The notes beneath the pieces are model-generated. The model did no database searches and was not told the origin of the DNA. It saw only the letters and a program-made list of their open reading frames with translations. From the NCBI GenBank assembly GCA_963800205.1, contig CAWCZQ010000001.1, positions 350,969 through 414,968 on the forward strand: DNA of 64,000 nt. Direction: 5' to 3'. Position numbers and translations under genes: made by a program. Numbering within the stretch: position 1 is the stretch's first letter; every line of letters begins with the position of its first letter. This document shows positions 25,439 to 33,269 of this stretch, one piece after another. The stretch comes from UBA6224 sp963800205. Its GTDB lineage: Bacteria; Patescibacteriota; Saccharimonadia; Saccharimonadales; UBA4665.

Positions 25439-26299
25439 CTAGTTGGCTGGCGTCAGATTGGTGCGCAGCCGTTCGACCGATTCTTCGACCCGATAGCCAT
25501 CAAACAGGGCAACATGCCAGCCCTGCTGTTCGGCAGCGACAATGTTGGAGCGAGTATCGTCAATCAGGAGAATTTCGTTAGCGGCGACCCCAGCTCTGTC
25601 CTGGGCAATGGCAAATATGGCCTGTTCTGGTTTGCCCACACCAAGCTCCGACGAATCCACAATGGCCTGGTAGGGCACGTCTGGCAATAAGTGGCGCTCA
25701 CGCAGGCCAGAAACGAGGCCGGGTAGGGTATTGGTAAGAATACCCACCCGGTAGTGTTGGGCCGTCCAGGTTAGTAACTCATGCATTGGTTGAATAATCT
25801 CGGCGGTAGTCAGGTAGGTTTCGCGCCAGTCTACCGTAATACCGAGCCGCTTGCTGAGCAGGGCATTGAAGTCGGTCATACTCATGGTGCCGCGATTAAG
25901 GGCATCGTTATAGTGCCAAAACAGCGTCTCTATCACATCCGGCAACACACCGGCTTCTTCGGCTAACAGCGTGAAACCGCGTTGTGCCGCCCGAATCAAT
26001 GTGTCGTTGAGATCAAAATAGATAAAGCTCACGCCGCTCTGCGTCCGCTGATAGTGGCGGCCGGTATCAACACCCACGCCACCCGAGATGCCGAGCAGAC
26101 TGTCTAGCGATATATCCATAGCTTGCGCAATACTGATCACGGTAAACACCGACGGCGACTTAATCGCGCCACGCTCAATTTTGGCAAGCGTTGAGTAGCT
26201 CAGGCTCGCTTTCTGGCAGAGGGTTTGCTGGGTGTATCCCTTTTGTCGGCGTACTTCCTGCAAGCGCTTACCCAACGCCTTCTCATCCAATAGACTCAC
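25439..26299 (-). CDS. XRE-type HTH fused to a HAD-like domain
   Basis: A 286-residue fusion. Residues 8-70 form a lambda-repressor-type helix-turn-helix (RLQEVRRQKGYTQQTLCQKA, then SYSTLAKIERG). Residues 91-286 form a HAD domain: motif I is FDLNDTL with Asp96 but Asn98 where the acid/base Asp is normal; motif II ILTNT; motif III Lys in GKPE; motif IV LIDDTRSN. The Asn suggests weak or lost phosphatase activity, so the HAD part may sense a phosphorylated ligand and control DNA binding. A GTG start is used, preceded by taggag. Confidence 0.85.
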   Translation of the reverse strand: MSLLDEKALGKRLQEVRRQKGYTQQTLCQKASLSYSTLAKIERGAIKSPSVFTVISIAQAMDISLDSLLGISGGVGVDTGRHYQRTQSGVSFIYFDLNDTLIRAAQRGFTLLAEEAGVLPDVIETLFWHYNDALNRGTMSMTDFNALLSKRLGITVDWRETYLTTAEIIQPMHELLTWTAQHYRVGILTNTLPGLVSGLRERHLLPDVPYQAIVDSSELGVGKPEQAIFAIAQDRAGVAANEILLIDDTRSNIVAAEQQGWHVALFDGYRVEESVERLRTNLTPAN

Positions 26300-26376
26300 G
26301 ATACAACTCCTACCACCACTGTATTACCCACTCGTTATAGCCCTATAATACCAACTATAGAGATAAAAGTGAATAA

Positions 26377-26394
26377 ACTAGCCAAAAAAGGCTA
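26377..26394 (-). terminator. Short terminator of the 60-residue membrane protein gene
   Basis: A CTAGCC/GGCTAG stem with a T-rich loop and downstream T residues on the minus strand, 6 nt after the stop codon. Confidence 0.55.
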
Positions 26395-26399
26395 GAGGA

Positions 26400-26582
26400 C
26401 TATTCGATGCCAAGGACGAACTTGAGCAGGGTAAAGAAGAATACGAATGCCACAAGGCCGGCAGCTCCGGCGGTGATAGCCACCGACTTTGGGTCGGCAT
26501 TGCCGGTGCGGCGGCTCACCTGTGACCACACCCAGCCAGCTACCCCGGCGGCAAAGAAGAGAGATGTTAATAGTGCTGTCAT
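26400..26582 (-). CDS. Small two-helix membrane protein
   Basis: A 60-residue protein with hydrophobic helices near residues 3-20 and 34-56 and a polar, basic linker (SQVSRRTGNADPKS). The function is unknown. TACAAT (26595-26590, minus) sits 7 nt before the ATG, with no SD: a predicted leaderless single-gene unit closed by a short terminator. Confidence 0.7.
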   Translation of the reverse strand: MTALLTSLFFAAGVAGWVWSQVSRRTGNADPKSVAITAGAAGLVAFVFFFTLLKFVLGIE

Positions 26583-26619
26583 ACCGCTTATTGTACGCTA
26601 GGTGCCGTATGTCGCCTAG

Positions 26620-27033
26620 CTATTGAACTGGCGGGGTATCGAAGGCCAATCGCTCTGCCATGGCGGCCAGTGCCTGATGATCGGGTTCAGCGTTCATATC
26701 AGGGTGATTGCGATATTCCTCAACCGACGTAAATGGAATTAAGTGGACGTGCGCATGGGGTACATCAACACCGATAATCTGTTCGCCCACGTACGGTTTG
26801 CTTAATACGTCGCGCTGTCGCAGCGCAATTTTCTGTGCCGTTTGCATGACCGCTACATAATCTTCTGGCGGCAAGTCCCATACAAACTCCACCGGATTTT
26901 TCGGCACTACCAATACATGGCCTTCTGCGATAGGGTGGATATCCATAAAGGCGAATGTCCTGTCGTCCTCATACACTTTATGGCAGGGAATATCGCCAGC
27001 AATGATTTTACTAAATATGGTTGGCTCATTCAT
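26620..27033 (-). CDS. HIT-family nucleotide hydrolase
   Basis: A 137-residue histidine-triad protein, probably hydrolysing dinucleoside polyphosphates or nucleotide phosphoramidates. The triad is in HAHVHLIPF. The N-terminal part FSKIIAGDIPCHKVYED and the FMDIHPIAEGHVLVVPK segment are characteristic. Length is normal. TATACT (27046-27041, minus) sits 7 nt before the ATG, predicting a leaderless mRNA. Confidence 0.94.
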   Translation of the reverse strand: MNEPTIFSKIIAGDIPCHKVYEDDRTFAFMDIHPIAEGHVLVVPKNPVEFVWDLPPEDYVAVMQTAQKIALRQRDVLSKPYVGEQIIGVDVPHAHVHLIPFTSVEEYRNHPDMNAEPDHQALAAMAERLAFDTPPVQ

Positions 27034-27101
27034 GCGCTCTAGTATACGACAGGGTAGGGGGGTTTGCGCTAATATAAATATGATTGTACAGTTTACTTAT
27101 T

Positions 27102-28967
27102 ATGACTGATGTCGAGGCAAAACCACGCGCCGAAACACGGCTCGACATAGCGCAGCCACACCGATCCATGGCAGAGACGCTTGATACTTTGCGCCACCCA
27201 GCCAAACGACTGGGTGCAGCCGCCCTAGCCGGTGCACTCCTGGGGGCGCCGCTGGCCCTTCAACAAGCCCTCGAACACACCTCGGTGCAAGACAATATCG
27301 CCGGATTTCCTGCCACACTGGAATTTACCCACCAAGGCGGCAGCCAGCTCGATATTGGCCTCCTCGGTCGTGCTTACATCCCTAAAGACGGGCCGCTCGG
27401 CATTGGCGTATCGGTAGAAGCAAAAGATCTGCCTTTTAACAGCGTACCTAACACCTCGTCGCTACTGAGTGCCCGCTATGTTGCGAAATTAGCTGGCTTT
27501 TATAATCATCCGACCGAAGCCGTCAAAGGCCCCCAGAGTGCACTTGTCCACGAATACAGCAGGCAATTGCAACGCTATGAGCTTTTGGATACCGCCCTGT
27601 TTGGCAGCCTCATTTACACTGGCTCCCTGGCTTTTACACGCGAACGACGGCAAGCCCTGCGCTCCCGTAGCAAATCCGTTCAAGCCGTAGCGGTTGCTGG
27701 ACTAGCGGCCGCCGCGCTCACTCCCTCCGTCTACGGCGCCTACCAATTTTCGCAGTGGCAGGGCAATAACCCGCCAGTTTCCACCCAGCGCTACACCCTC
27801 AATCGGCTTCAGGACACGCCGCTTGAGGGCTTGACGGTGAGCAATCGAGAACTCAAATTTGCCGTCGACACCGGCATTGATAAGGTCAAAATGCTATTGG
27901 CGCGCCAGTCTCGCCGACAAAAAAGGTTTATCGAAAAAGCCAGCGCCGGCTTGCAGGCTCAGGCCGATGCCATACGCCATCCAGCAGAAGATGAAGAGAT
28001 TTTTATGGTTGGCTCCGATATGCACGACAGCGAAGCGATGACCCAGCTGGCTCGTCAGACCGTCGATACCATCAACCAAAAGTTCGGCGACCACACCCTA
28101 GACGTCCTGTTCTTGGCCGGCGATCTCGGTTATGGTGAATCACTCGAAAAACCCTTCATCGACGCCCAGGCCACCATTGCCGACCACGTCGTTGTCTCGC
28201 CAGGCAACCACGAAACCGCCATCGCCGAAGAAGAAATCGACGACGCCGGCATGCATCGCATCAAAGACAAACCAGTATCGGTTAACGATATTGTATTTGG
28301 GGGCGGTGAAGACCCCGTGGTGACTCCTTTTGGCGGCTCTTCGACCATACGTCATCCTTCCTCGGCAACAGAAGATGTGGAAGCTGAATTTGGCGCTCGG
28401 CTCTACGAACAGGCCAGCCAAAAAGCTATCGATGTTATTGGGCCGCACGAAGGCTATGCCGCCGGCAGCTTTTTAGGATTAGAGCAGGTAACCCAAACAG
28501 CGCTAGACCAATGGTTCTCCGAGCGCGGCAGCAATACGATTCCGTGGGACGACGGAGTTCGTGACCTGCCGACTAGTTTGCTCGTATACGGCCACTGGCA
28601 TCGCATGGTCGAACCCCGTACGGTCTGGAACAGCGACGGTTCCTGGACCTTAGTCATGGAGCTCAACACCATGGGTGGTGCCATTGCCGATCCCACTATC
28701 AACCGCTTCAGTACGCCCAATGATGCCCCCGGACAGACCGCTTCCTTCCCAGTAATGTACATGAACAAGAATACCAAGCTCATTACCGGCTACCAGATGT
28801 ATACGTTCGAATCAGACGGTACGATGACGATATCCGATTTTGTCCCTATCGGCCTTGCCGGTGGGCAGCCACCAGCAGGCTCGGCAGCCGCCGTTGAGCT
28901 ACGCCAAACAAAAGAGGAAGCCGCCAAACAACCCACGTCCGATCATGCGGCACATATTCCTCAATAG
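27102..28967 (+). CDS. Membrane-anchored metallophosphoesterase
   Basis: A 621-residue calcineurin-like phosphoesterase. Hydrophobic helices lie near residues 35-55, 154-178 and 195-215, with a soluble segment between the first two. The catalytic domain is C-terminal: Asp306/His308 (GSDMHD), Asp341 (GDLGYG), Asn369/His370 (GNHE) and His498/His500 (GHWH), the two-metal site. With this topology the domain probably faces outward, where it could act on nucleotides, phospholipids or wall polymers; the substrate is unknown. I use the ATG at 27102 instead of the upstream TTG. Confidence 0.85.
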   Translation: MTDVEAKPRAETRLDIAQPHRSMAETLDTLRHPAKRLGAAALAGALLGAPLALQQALEHTSVQDNIAGFPATLEFTHQGGSQLDIGLLGRAYIPKDGPLGIGVSVEAKDLPFNSVPNTSSLLSARYVAKLAGFYNHPTEAVKGPQSALVHEYSRQLQRYELLDTALFGSLIYTGSLAFTRERRQALRSRSKSVQAVAVAGLAAAALTPSVYGAYQFSQWQGNNPPVSTQRYTLNRLQDTPLEGLTVSNRELKFAVDTGIDKVKMLLARQSRRQKRFIEKASAGLQAQADAIRHPAEDEEIFMVGSDMHDSEAMTQLARQTVDTINQKFGDHTLDVLFLAGDLGYGESLEKPFIDAQATIADHVVVSPGNHETAIAEEEIDDAGMHRIKDKPVSVNDIVFGGGEDPVVTPFGGSSTIRHPSSATEDVEAEFGARLYEQASQKAIDVIGPHEGYAAGSFLGLEQVTQTALDQWFSERGSNTIPWDDGVRDLPTSLLVYGHWHRMVEPRTVWNSDGSWTLVMELNTMGGAIADPTINRFSTPNDAPGQTASFPVMYMNKNTKLITGYQMYTFESDGTMTISDFVPIGLAGGQPPAGSAAAVELRQTKEEAAKQPTSDHAAHIPQ

Positions 28968-29029
28968 ATATTATTTACACGCCGACAAACAGGTTATCGG
29001 CGTAGAGGCGGGACGGTATACAACAGGCA

Positions 29030-29776
29030 TTACGATTGATTATTGTAGTGGTAACACTCTTGCCACAGCGCCTCAAATAAAATGCGCTGCGTATGCGAAA
29101 TATCGGGATCTTGTATGATGACGCCCATCGGCAATTTACGATTGACCGACAATATGGCTATTTTGTCTCCGTAAATAAAGTTCATGTTCTTGATTTCTTT
29201 ACCTGGAGGCAAGAAGTGGGTGTGGCGAGATTCCGCAGCGTCGTTCTGCTGCATTTTAAGTGTATCCGCCGAGCGGTTCGTTATGTAGCGGACCTGTTGC
29301 TTGAGCTTAATGCGTTGCGCAATAAAAAAGTGAAACTGACGACCGAGCAGGGCCACCGAATCTTCTAAAGAGCTCATAGATAGCAGGTCGCGTCCATCCT
29401 TCAGTATGTCCTTGAGGATTTGTTTTATACCAGACACGCCTTCGTAGTACGTAAAGCTCGGCTTGGAACCGAAGGCGGCTTGCATAGCTAATAGCTGCGG
29501 CATGGTATAGCGTAGCGCCGTTTTTTTCTCTTCGAGCCAGCCTTCGAGCCACTGTGGCCCCTCCACCCCCCAGTAGTGCACCCCGTGTTTTACGTAAGGG
29601 TGGGCAATGTTTTTATCGTGCAGTTTCTGGAGTGTGTAGTAGCAGCTGGTCCGCACCACCCCCGCGTGCTTGGCCACATCCGAAACGGTGGCTTCGCCCA
29701 GCGTCAGTAAGGACAAATACACCTTGGCTTCTTGTTCTTCTAGGCCAATTTTTTGGAGTGTTTTGGCGATATCCAT
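29030..29776 (-). CDS. TrmB-family transcriptional regulator
   Basis: A 248-residue regulator. The N-terminal winged helix reads LQKIGLEEQEAKVYLSLL, then ATVSDVAKHAGVVRTSCYYT, typical of TrmB. The C-terminal part (YYEGVSGIKQILKDILKDGRDLL onward) is the effector domain found in TrmB-type regulators of sugar or related metabolism. The ATG at 29776 is supported by a promoter whose -10 box ends 7 nt upstream. A perfect palindrome overlaps the -35 box, so it is probably autoregulated. Confidence 0.88.
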   Translation of the reverse strand: MDIAKTLQKIGLEEQEAKVYLSLLTLGEATVSDVAKHAGVVRTSCYYTLQKLHDKNIAHPYVKHGVHYWGVEGPQWLEGWLEEKKTALRYTMPQLLAMQAAFGSKPSFTYYEGVSGIKQILKDILKDGRDLLSMSSLEDSVALLGRQFHFFIAQRIKLKQQVRYITNRSADTLKMQQNDAAESRHTHFLPPGKEIKNMNFIYGDKIAILSVNRKLPMGVIIQDPDISHTQRILFEALWQECYHYNNQS

Positions 29777-29783
29777 GGATATA

Positions 29784-29812
29784 ACTATAATTGTTGACGA
29801 ATTATTCGTCAA
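29784..29812 (-). promoter_or_regulatory. TrmB promoter with palindromic operator
   Basis: TTGACG (29812-29807), a 17-bp spacer and TATAGT (29789-29784) form a near-ideal promoter; the ATG follows after 7 nt. The palindrome TTGACGAA-N3-TTCGTCAA at 29794-29812 covers the -35 box and half the spacer. Bound TrmB would block RNA polymerase. Confidence 0.8.
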
Positions 29813-29985
29813 TTAATGATGTGGTTAAGTAGGTTGTGGCCTCTGTTATCATCATCATAATTAGCTTTTACATATACATATGTCGAAAAAATATAGTGAA
29901 TTAAGCAAAGCAACGCCACACTATAAGTAACAGTTAGCAATTCCGCTCTCTGTTGAACCCACACAATTGGAAGGAGATGAGTACC

Positions 29986-30531
29986 ATGGGTGCTCTCTCG
30001 CAGCTTCGCCGGCTGTTCCTTACCATCGGTATTGCTGTCTCCGTCGCGCTGGTTGCGGCAGGTGCGCTTGCCCTCGGCCTCGGATACAGCTCGCACAGTC
30101 AGGTGACGCAGCAGCTCCAGCAAGAGCGCATCACATTCCCGGAAGCGGGGAGTGAAGGCATCAGTGCTCTGCCGGCATCGGACGGTACAGCCGTCGCCCA
30201 GTACGCTGGTCAAGAGCTGACCACTGGCCCCCAGGCCAAGGTCTACTCGGACAACTACATCTGGGTGCACATGCAGGAAGCCACGCAAGGCAAGTCGTAC
30301 GCCGAGATGGATCGCGACGACCCGGCTCGGGCAACTGCCCTCACCGGCGACACCCTCCGCGGCATGCTGCTGAACGCCTACGCTTGGTGGACCATCGGAA
30401 CCTACGCCATCATCGGTGGCTTCGGCCTGCTTGGTCTGGGTCTCGTCATGTTCATCGTGACGCTCGTCGCCAACAAGCGCGCCCCCAAGGTTGAATTCGC
30501 CACTCAGACCTCCCCGGTCATGGCGTCCTGA
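29986..30531 (+). CDS. Two-helix membrane protein, GC-rich copy of a family seen in actinobacteria
   Basis: A 181-residue protein with a hydrophobic helix at each end (residues 9-31 and 140-164) and an outside loop with the pattern YAGQ...TGPQAKVYSDNYIWVH...GKSYAEM, then TLRGMLLNAYAWWTIG. The gene at 31265 encodes a clear paralog with the same landmarks. From memory, this layout is common in actinobacteria; a search would confirm it. Codons end mostly in G/C, unlike the paralog, suggesting transfer from a GC-rich donor. A strong SD (aaggag) lies 9 nt upstream. The function is unknown. Confidence 0.75.
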   Translation: MGALSQLRRLFLTIGIAVSVALVAAGALALGLGYSSHSQVTQQLQQERITFPEAGSEGISALPASDGTAVAQYAGQELTTGPQAKVYSDNYIWVHMQEATQGKSYAEMDRDDPARATALTGDTLRGMLLNAYAWWTIGTYAIIGGFGLLGLGLVMFIVTLVANKRAPKVEFATQTSPVMAS

Positions 30532-30544
30532 ACCCGGCGAAGCG

Positions 30545-30756
30545 ACTACCAGGAAGGAGGTGCATATAGCCCCCTTCTAACTTCCAACTAGGCTGGAAGA
30601 GCCTCCAATCTTCCGGGCGGTTGCCGGCGCAATGATGCCACAGCACCTACCAGGTGCCCACCCATCAATTGCCCCGCGCAACCGTCCTTAACTCAACCAC
30701 GGAGTAATAGCCGTGCTGATGAGCTGTATAGGCAGCGAATTGAGTGTAACTCAACC
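30545..30756 (+). ncRNA. Candidate structured RNA or long 3' UTR
   Basis: This non-coding stretch is GC-rich and folds well on paper. A 10-bp pairing closes GGGCGGTTGC against GCAACCGTCC. Inner hairpins include GCACC-taccA-GGTGC-type and TTCCA/TGGAA stems, and a CACGG/CCGTG hairpin and an ACTCAA/TTGAGT pairing follow. A strong terminator ends it. It does not match RNase P, tmRNA, SRP or 6S RNA by eye. It may be the 3' end of the upstream mRNA or an independent RNA. With the terminator and the tail repeat, it accounts for the gap 30532-31059. Confidence 0.4.
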
Positions 30757-30784
30757 AAAAATACCCTTCCCTAAGGGTATTTTT
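30757..30784 (+). terminator. Rho-independent terminator
   Basis: AAAAATACCCTT pairs with AAGGGTATTTTT around a short loop, and a T-run ends the stem. It ends the 29986-30531 transcript and the candidate RNA. Confidence 0.88.
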
Positions 30785-30899
30785 AAATCAGAGGCAGTAT
30801 AAGAAAAGCAGTGATAGTGCAAAAAGGGGAGTGGTCGCGTAGTTTTGTGTATCGTACCCGCTCGCTACGCTCGTACGTGTTCGTATCCTTCTTTAGAAA

Positions 30900-31059
30900 G
30901 GAGAGAGGGATATCGGCTATCGCCTCTTCCACTCAACCATGCTCGAAGCAAGCTTCTGTGCGTGGTTTCGCTTCACCGAACCCCTCGTTCGCTTCGCTCA
31001 CTTGTACGGGTTCGGACCCCTGGCAAAAGAATAGGCCCGAAAAATCGGGCCTATTCTTT
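30900..31059 (-). repeat. tRNA-tail repeat element E1 (after tRNA-Ser CGA)
   Basis: About 160 bp directly after the encoded CCA of tRNA-Ser(CGA). In the tRNA direction it has a strong terminator (31059-31024), then the shared body with GTGAGCGAAGCGAACG, GGGGTTCGGTG, CTTGCTTCGAGCATGGTTGAG-type segments, and ends CGATATCCCTCTCTCC (30900-30914). That end imitates the tRNA's own 3' strand. It is related to E2-E5 and is non-coding. Confidence 0.8.
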
Positions 31060-31149
31060 TGGCGGAGAGAGAGGGATTCGAACCCTCGGTACCGTTGCCG
31101 GCACACTTGTTTTCGAGACAAGCCAATTCAACCACTCTTGCACCTCTCC
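31060..31149 (-). tRNA. tRNA-Ser (anticodon CGA)
   Basis: A 90-nt gene with the long variable arm typical of tRNA-Ser, the anticodon loop CTCGAAA (anticodon CGA, reads UCG), T-arm GAGGG-TTCGAAT-CCCTC, a 7-bp acceptor stem (GGAGAGG) and an encoded CCA at 31060-31062. A strong terminator follows directly. Confidence 0.95.
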
Positions 31150-31264
31150 AGAAGCTGACTGGTTCATTATACGTGATTCAAATCACGGCGCAAAAGACCT
31201 ACCACTGTTGTGACCTCTGTAGTATGATATAAGCGTAACCGTAATATAAGAAAAGAGGATGGCT

Positions 31265-31810
31265 ATGGCCAAAAAATCATCAATATCACGTAAGGCAGTC
31301 GACCAGGTACTCATTACCGCTGGCATTATCGTGACATTAGTTCTGCTAACGGTCGGTGGACTGGCTTGGTGGGCGTCCTCGTTTATTAACACGCAGGTGC
31401 ACGATCAGTTAGCCGCACAGAAGGTCTACTTCCCACCAGCCGATAAGCTACCCGCTGCTGAGTATGGCAACCTTGACCGCTACGCTGGCCAGTTAGTAGA
31501 TAACGGCGCCAAAGCCAAAGCTTACGCCGACGAATACATCAAAGTTCATCTCGAAAACATTGCCGGCGGCAAGACGTATTCTGAAGTGAGTTCCGAAGCA
31601 ATGCAAAACCCATCAGACCAAGCGCTTCAGGGTAAAAAGGCTGCCTTGTTCCAAGGGGAAACACTTCGCGGGCTCTTGCTCGGTAACGGCTATGCCTTCG
31701 GTACTATCGGACAGATTGCCCAAATCGCCGCTGTCGTATCAATCGTAGCAGGCGCTGCTATGCTCGTACTCGTACTGCTCGGCTTCCGCCACCTCAAATC
31801 CATTTCCTAA
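31265..31810 (+). CDS. Two-helix membrane protein, native-composition paralog
   Basis: A 181-residue paralog of the protein at 29986-30531. It has membrane helices near residues 14-38 and 148-172, with YAGQLVDNGAKAKAYADEYI, then GGKTYSEV and TLRGLLLGNGYAFGTIG. Codon use here is like the rest of the window, so this copy is older or better adapted. AGAGG lies 6 nt before the ATG at 31265; an ATG at 31259 is too close to it. A terminator at 31853-31889 follows. The function of the family is unknown. Confidence 0.8.
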   Translation: MAKKSSISRKAVDQVLITAGIIVTLVLLTVGGLAWWASSFINTQVHDQLAAQKVYFPPADKLPAAEYGNLDRYAGQLVDNGAKAKAYADEYIKVHLENIAGGKTYSEVSSEAMQNPSDQALQGKKAALFQGETLRGLLLGNGYAFGTIGQIAQIAAVVSIVAGAAMLVLVLLGFRHLKSIS

Positions 31811-31852
31811 GTCTCGGACTAGGACTGGCATTTGATGTCATAACGTGCTAAT

Positions 31853-31889
31853 ATTACCCCTGTTGCCAAAACTGCAGGGGTAATTTATT
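31853..31889 (+). terminator. Rho-independent terminator
   Basis: A 10-bp stem (ATTACCCCTG with CAGGGGTAAT) is followed by TTATT. It ends the 31265-31810 gene, ten bases before tRNA-Arg. Confidence 0.8.
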
Positions 31890-31898
31890 ACCCCCTAA

Positions 31899-31975
31899 GC
31901 ACCCGTAGCTCAGCTGGATAGAGCGTTGGCTTGCGGAGCCAAAGGTCGTAGGTTCGAATCCTGCCGGGTGTACCA
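31899..31975 (+). tRNA. tRNA-Arg (anticodon GCG)
   Basis: A 77-nt gene with acceptor GCACCCG/CGGGTGT, D-arm, anticodon stem TTGGC/GCCAA with loop TTGCGGA (anticodon GCG, reads CGC), T-arm with GGTTCGAATCC, and encoded CCA at 31973-31975. Two extra copies of its 3' end follow in tandem elements. Confidence 0.96.
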
Positions 31976-32122
31976 GTAAAAGAGTCGGTCTGAAAGGACC
32001 GGCTTTTTTACTGGTTTGCTCGCGATAGCGAGTTCGAACCGTAAAGGTTCGTCGTATGTGAGCGCAGTGAACGGAGAAGCGACGAGCATAGCGAGGGAAG
32101 CGCTATCCTGCCGGGTGTACCA
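31976..32122 (+). repeat. tRNA-tail repeat element E2 (after tRNA-Arg)
   Basis: A 147-bp element that starts with a terminator (stem with GGTC/GACC and TTTTTT), then the shared body with GTGAGCGCAGTGAACGGAG, and ends with an exact 18-bp copy of the tRNA-Arg 3' end (32105-32122 matches 31958-31975), including CCA. It is non-coding. Confidence 0.85.
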
Positions 32123-32293
32123 AGAAAAAGAGGCCAGCAATGCTGACCTCTTTTTCTTTGCCCGCAGAATGCGAACCGTAGTAGTGAGCAAAGCGAACGG
32201 AAGGTTCGGTGTAGCGAGGCAACGCGCAGATGCTTGCATCGAGCATGGTTGAGCGGAGGAGCCGCGCAGGCGGCGATATCCTGCCGGGTGTAC
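32123..32293 (+). repeat. tRNA-tail repeat element E3 (tandem after E2)
   Basis: A 171-bp element with its own terminator (AAAAAGAGG stem and TTTTT), the body GTGAGCAAAGCGAACG, AAGGTTCGGTG, GCTTGCATCGAGCATGGTTG, and ends with a 16-bp copy of the tRNA-Arg 3' end (32278-32293) in which the final CCA has become ACA. Confidence 0.85.
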
Positions 32294-32316
32294 ACATAAT
32301 TTGTTATGATTCATGC

Positions 32317-32856
32317 ATGAGACTTTTTCTCGTCAGACACTCAGAGACTAACTACAATGTACAGAAACTTTGCAACAGCGACCCATCTGTTGATGTCCAC
32401 TTGAGTGAAAAGGGCATAGAGCAATCAAATAACTTATCGAAATTACTATCAAAGGTAGATTTTGAGATCATTTATGTGTCAGAGCTTCCACGTACAAGGC
32501 AGACGGCCGAAATAATCAACGAAAAACATAATCTCCCCATACAGATTGATACGCGTCTCAACGACAATAAAACCGGTTTTGAGAGCAAGCCGGTAAGCGA
32601 ATGGCTGACGGCTCTTGAGGATTCTGGAGATAAATGGAATGCATCGTTTAATGATGGTGAATCGTTAAGACAGGCATCTGAACGGGCTACGTCTTTCCTG
32701 GAAGACTTGAGACACAAAACATACTCCGCCGTGCTGGTAGTTACGCACGGATTTTTGACTCAAGCTATTTTTGCGCACTTAGAAAACAAAACCATAGAAG
32801 AGGCCTCCGATTTTACCCTCTTACAAGGTACGTACGCCGAATTTGAACTCATATAA
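32317..32856 (+). CDS. Histidine phosphatase (phosphoglycerate mutase-like)
   Basis: A 179-residue member of the histidine phosphatase superfamily. It begins MRLFLVRHSETNYN with the RHxE-type phospho-histidine motif. It has ELPRTRQTAEII and a second catalytic His in VVTHGFLTQAIF. It probably dephosphorylates a small metabolite rather than acting as the glycolytic mutase. TATGAT (32305-32310) lies 6 nt before the ATG, so the mRNA is predicted leaderless. The promoter lies directly after repeat element E3. Confidence 0.9.
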   Translation: MRLFLVRHSETNYNVQKLCNSDPSVDVHLSEKGIEQSNNLSKLLSKVDFEIIYVSELPRTRQTAEIINEKHNLPIQIDTRLNDNKTGFESKPVSEWLTALEDSGDKWNASFNDGESLRQASERATSFLEDLRHKTYSAVLVVTHGFLTQAIFAHLENKTIEEASDFTLLQGTYAEFELI

Positions 32857-33020
32857 CTCTTGCCTTCAAACTATATACAGAAGCCGGCATAGGATATGTA
32901 GGCACACAAAACACTAATATAGTTTTCTTTTTCAAGTGCTCCAAGTGTCGTTGTAAAAAATTCCGCTGAGATCACTAAATGGGCCCGGTATACTCTTTGG
33001 AGTTAGAAGAGGAGGAAGCC

Positions 33021-33101
33021 ATGGGGAGAAAAGCAACCGCACGACCTATTCGAGTAGAGGACATATTTTTAAACCCAGAGCTAAGCTCTAACGAACAGTA
33101 G
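33021..33101 (+). CDS. Very small basic protein (26 residues)
   Basis: A 26-residue frame with a strong Shine-Dalgarno (gaggagg, 5 nt before the ATG): MGRKATARPIRVEDIFLNPE and six more residues. The SD strength supports translation. No homolog is known to me. It lies in a 412-nt gap between the phosphatase gene and the small membrane-protein gene. Confidence 0.5.
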   Translation: MGRKATARPIRVEDIFLNPELSSNEQ

Positions 33102-33180
33102 CTATGACAACCGAGTTACGCCACTTTTAGGCTCGGCGTTTTACAAATTAGACATTAATTAAGTATTATCGGAGGATGAG

Positions 33181-33261
33181 ATGGACCAACACCGGATTCG
33201 TCGTTATGAAAAAACCGACAAGAACAACGCTACGTGGTGGCGTGAATATTTGGAATACTAA
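33181..33261 (+). CDS. Very small charged protein (26 residues)
   Basis: Another 26-residue frame with SD ggagg at 33171-33175 before the ATG: starts MDQHRIRRYEKTDKNNATWW and ends REYLEY. It ends 8 nt before the start of the 89-residue membrane protein, so the two may be co-translated. The function is unknown. Confidence 0.45.
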   Translation: MDQHRIRRYEKTDKNNATWWREYLEY

Positions 33262-33269
33262 ATAAGATA

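Noticed and set aside
30545..30756. RNase P RNA, tmRNA or SRP RNA in the gap after the GC-rich gene
   Set aside because: None of the conserved core words of these RNAs could be found on either strand.
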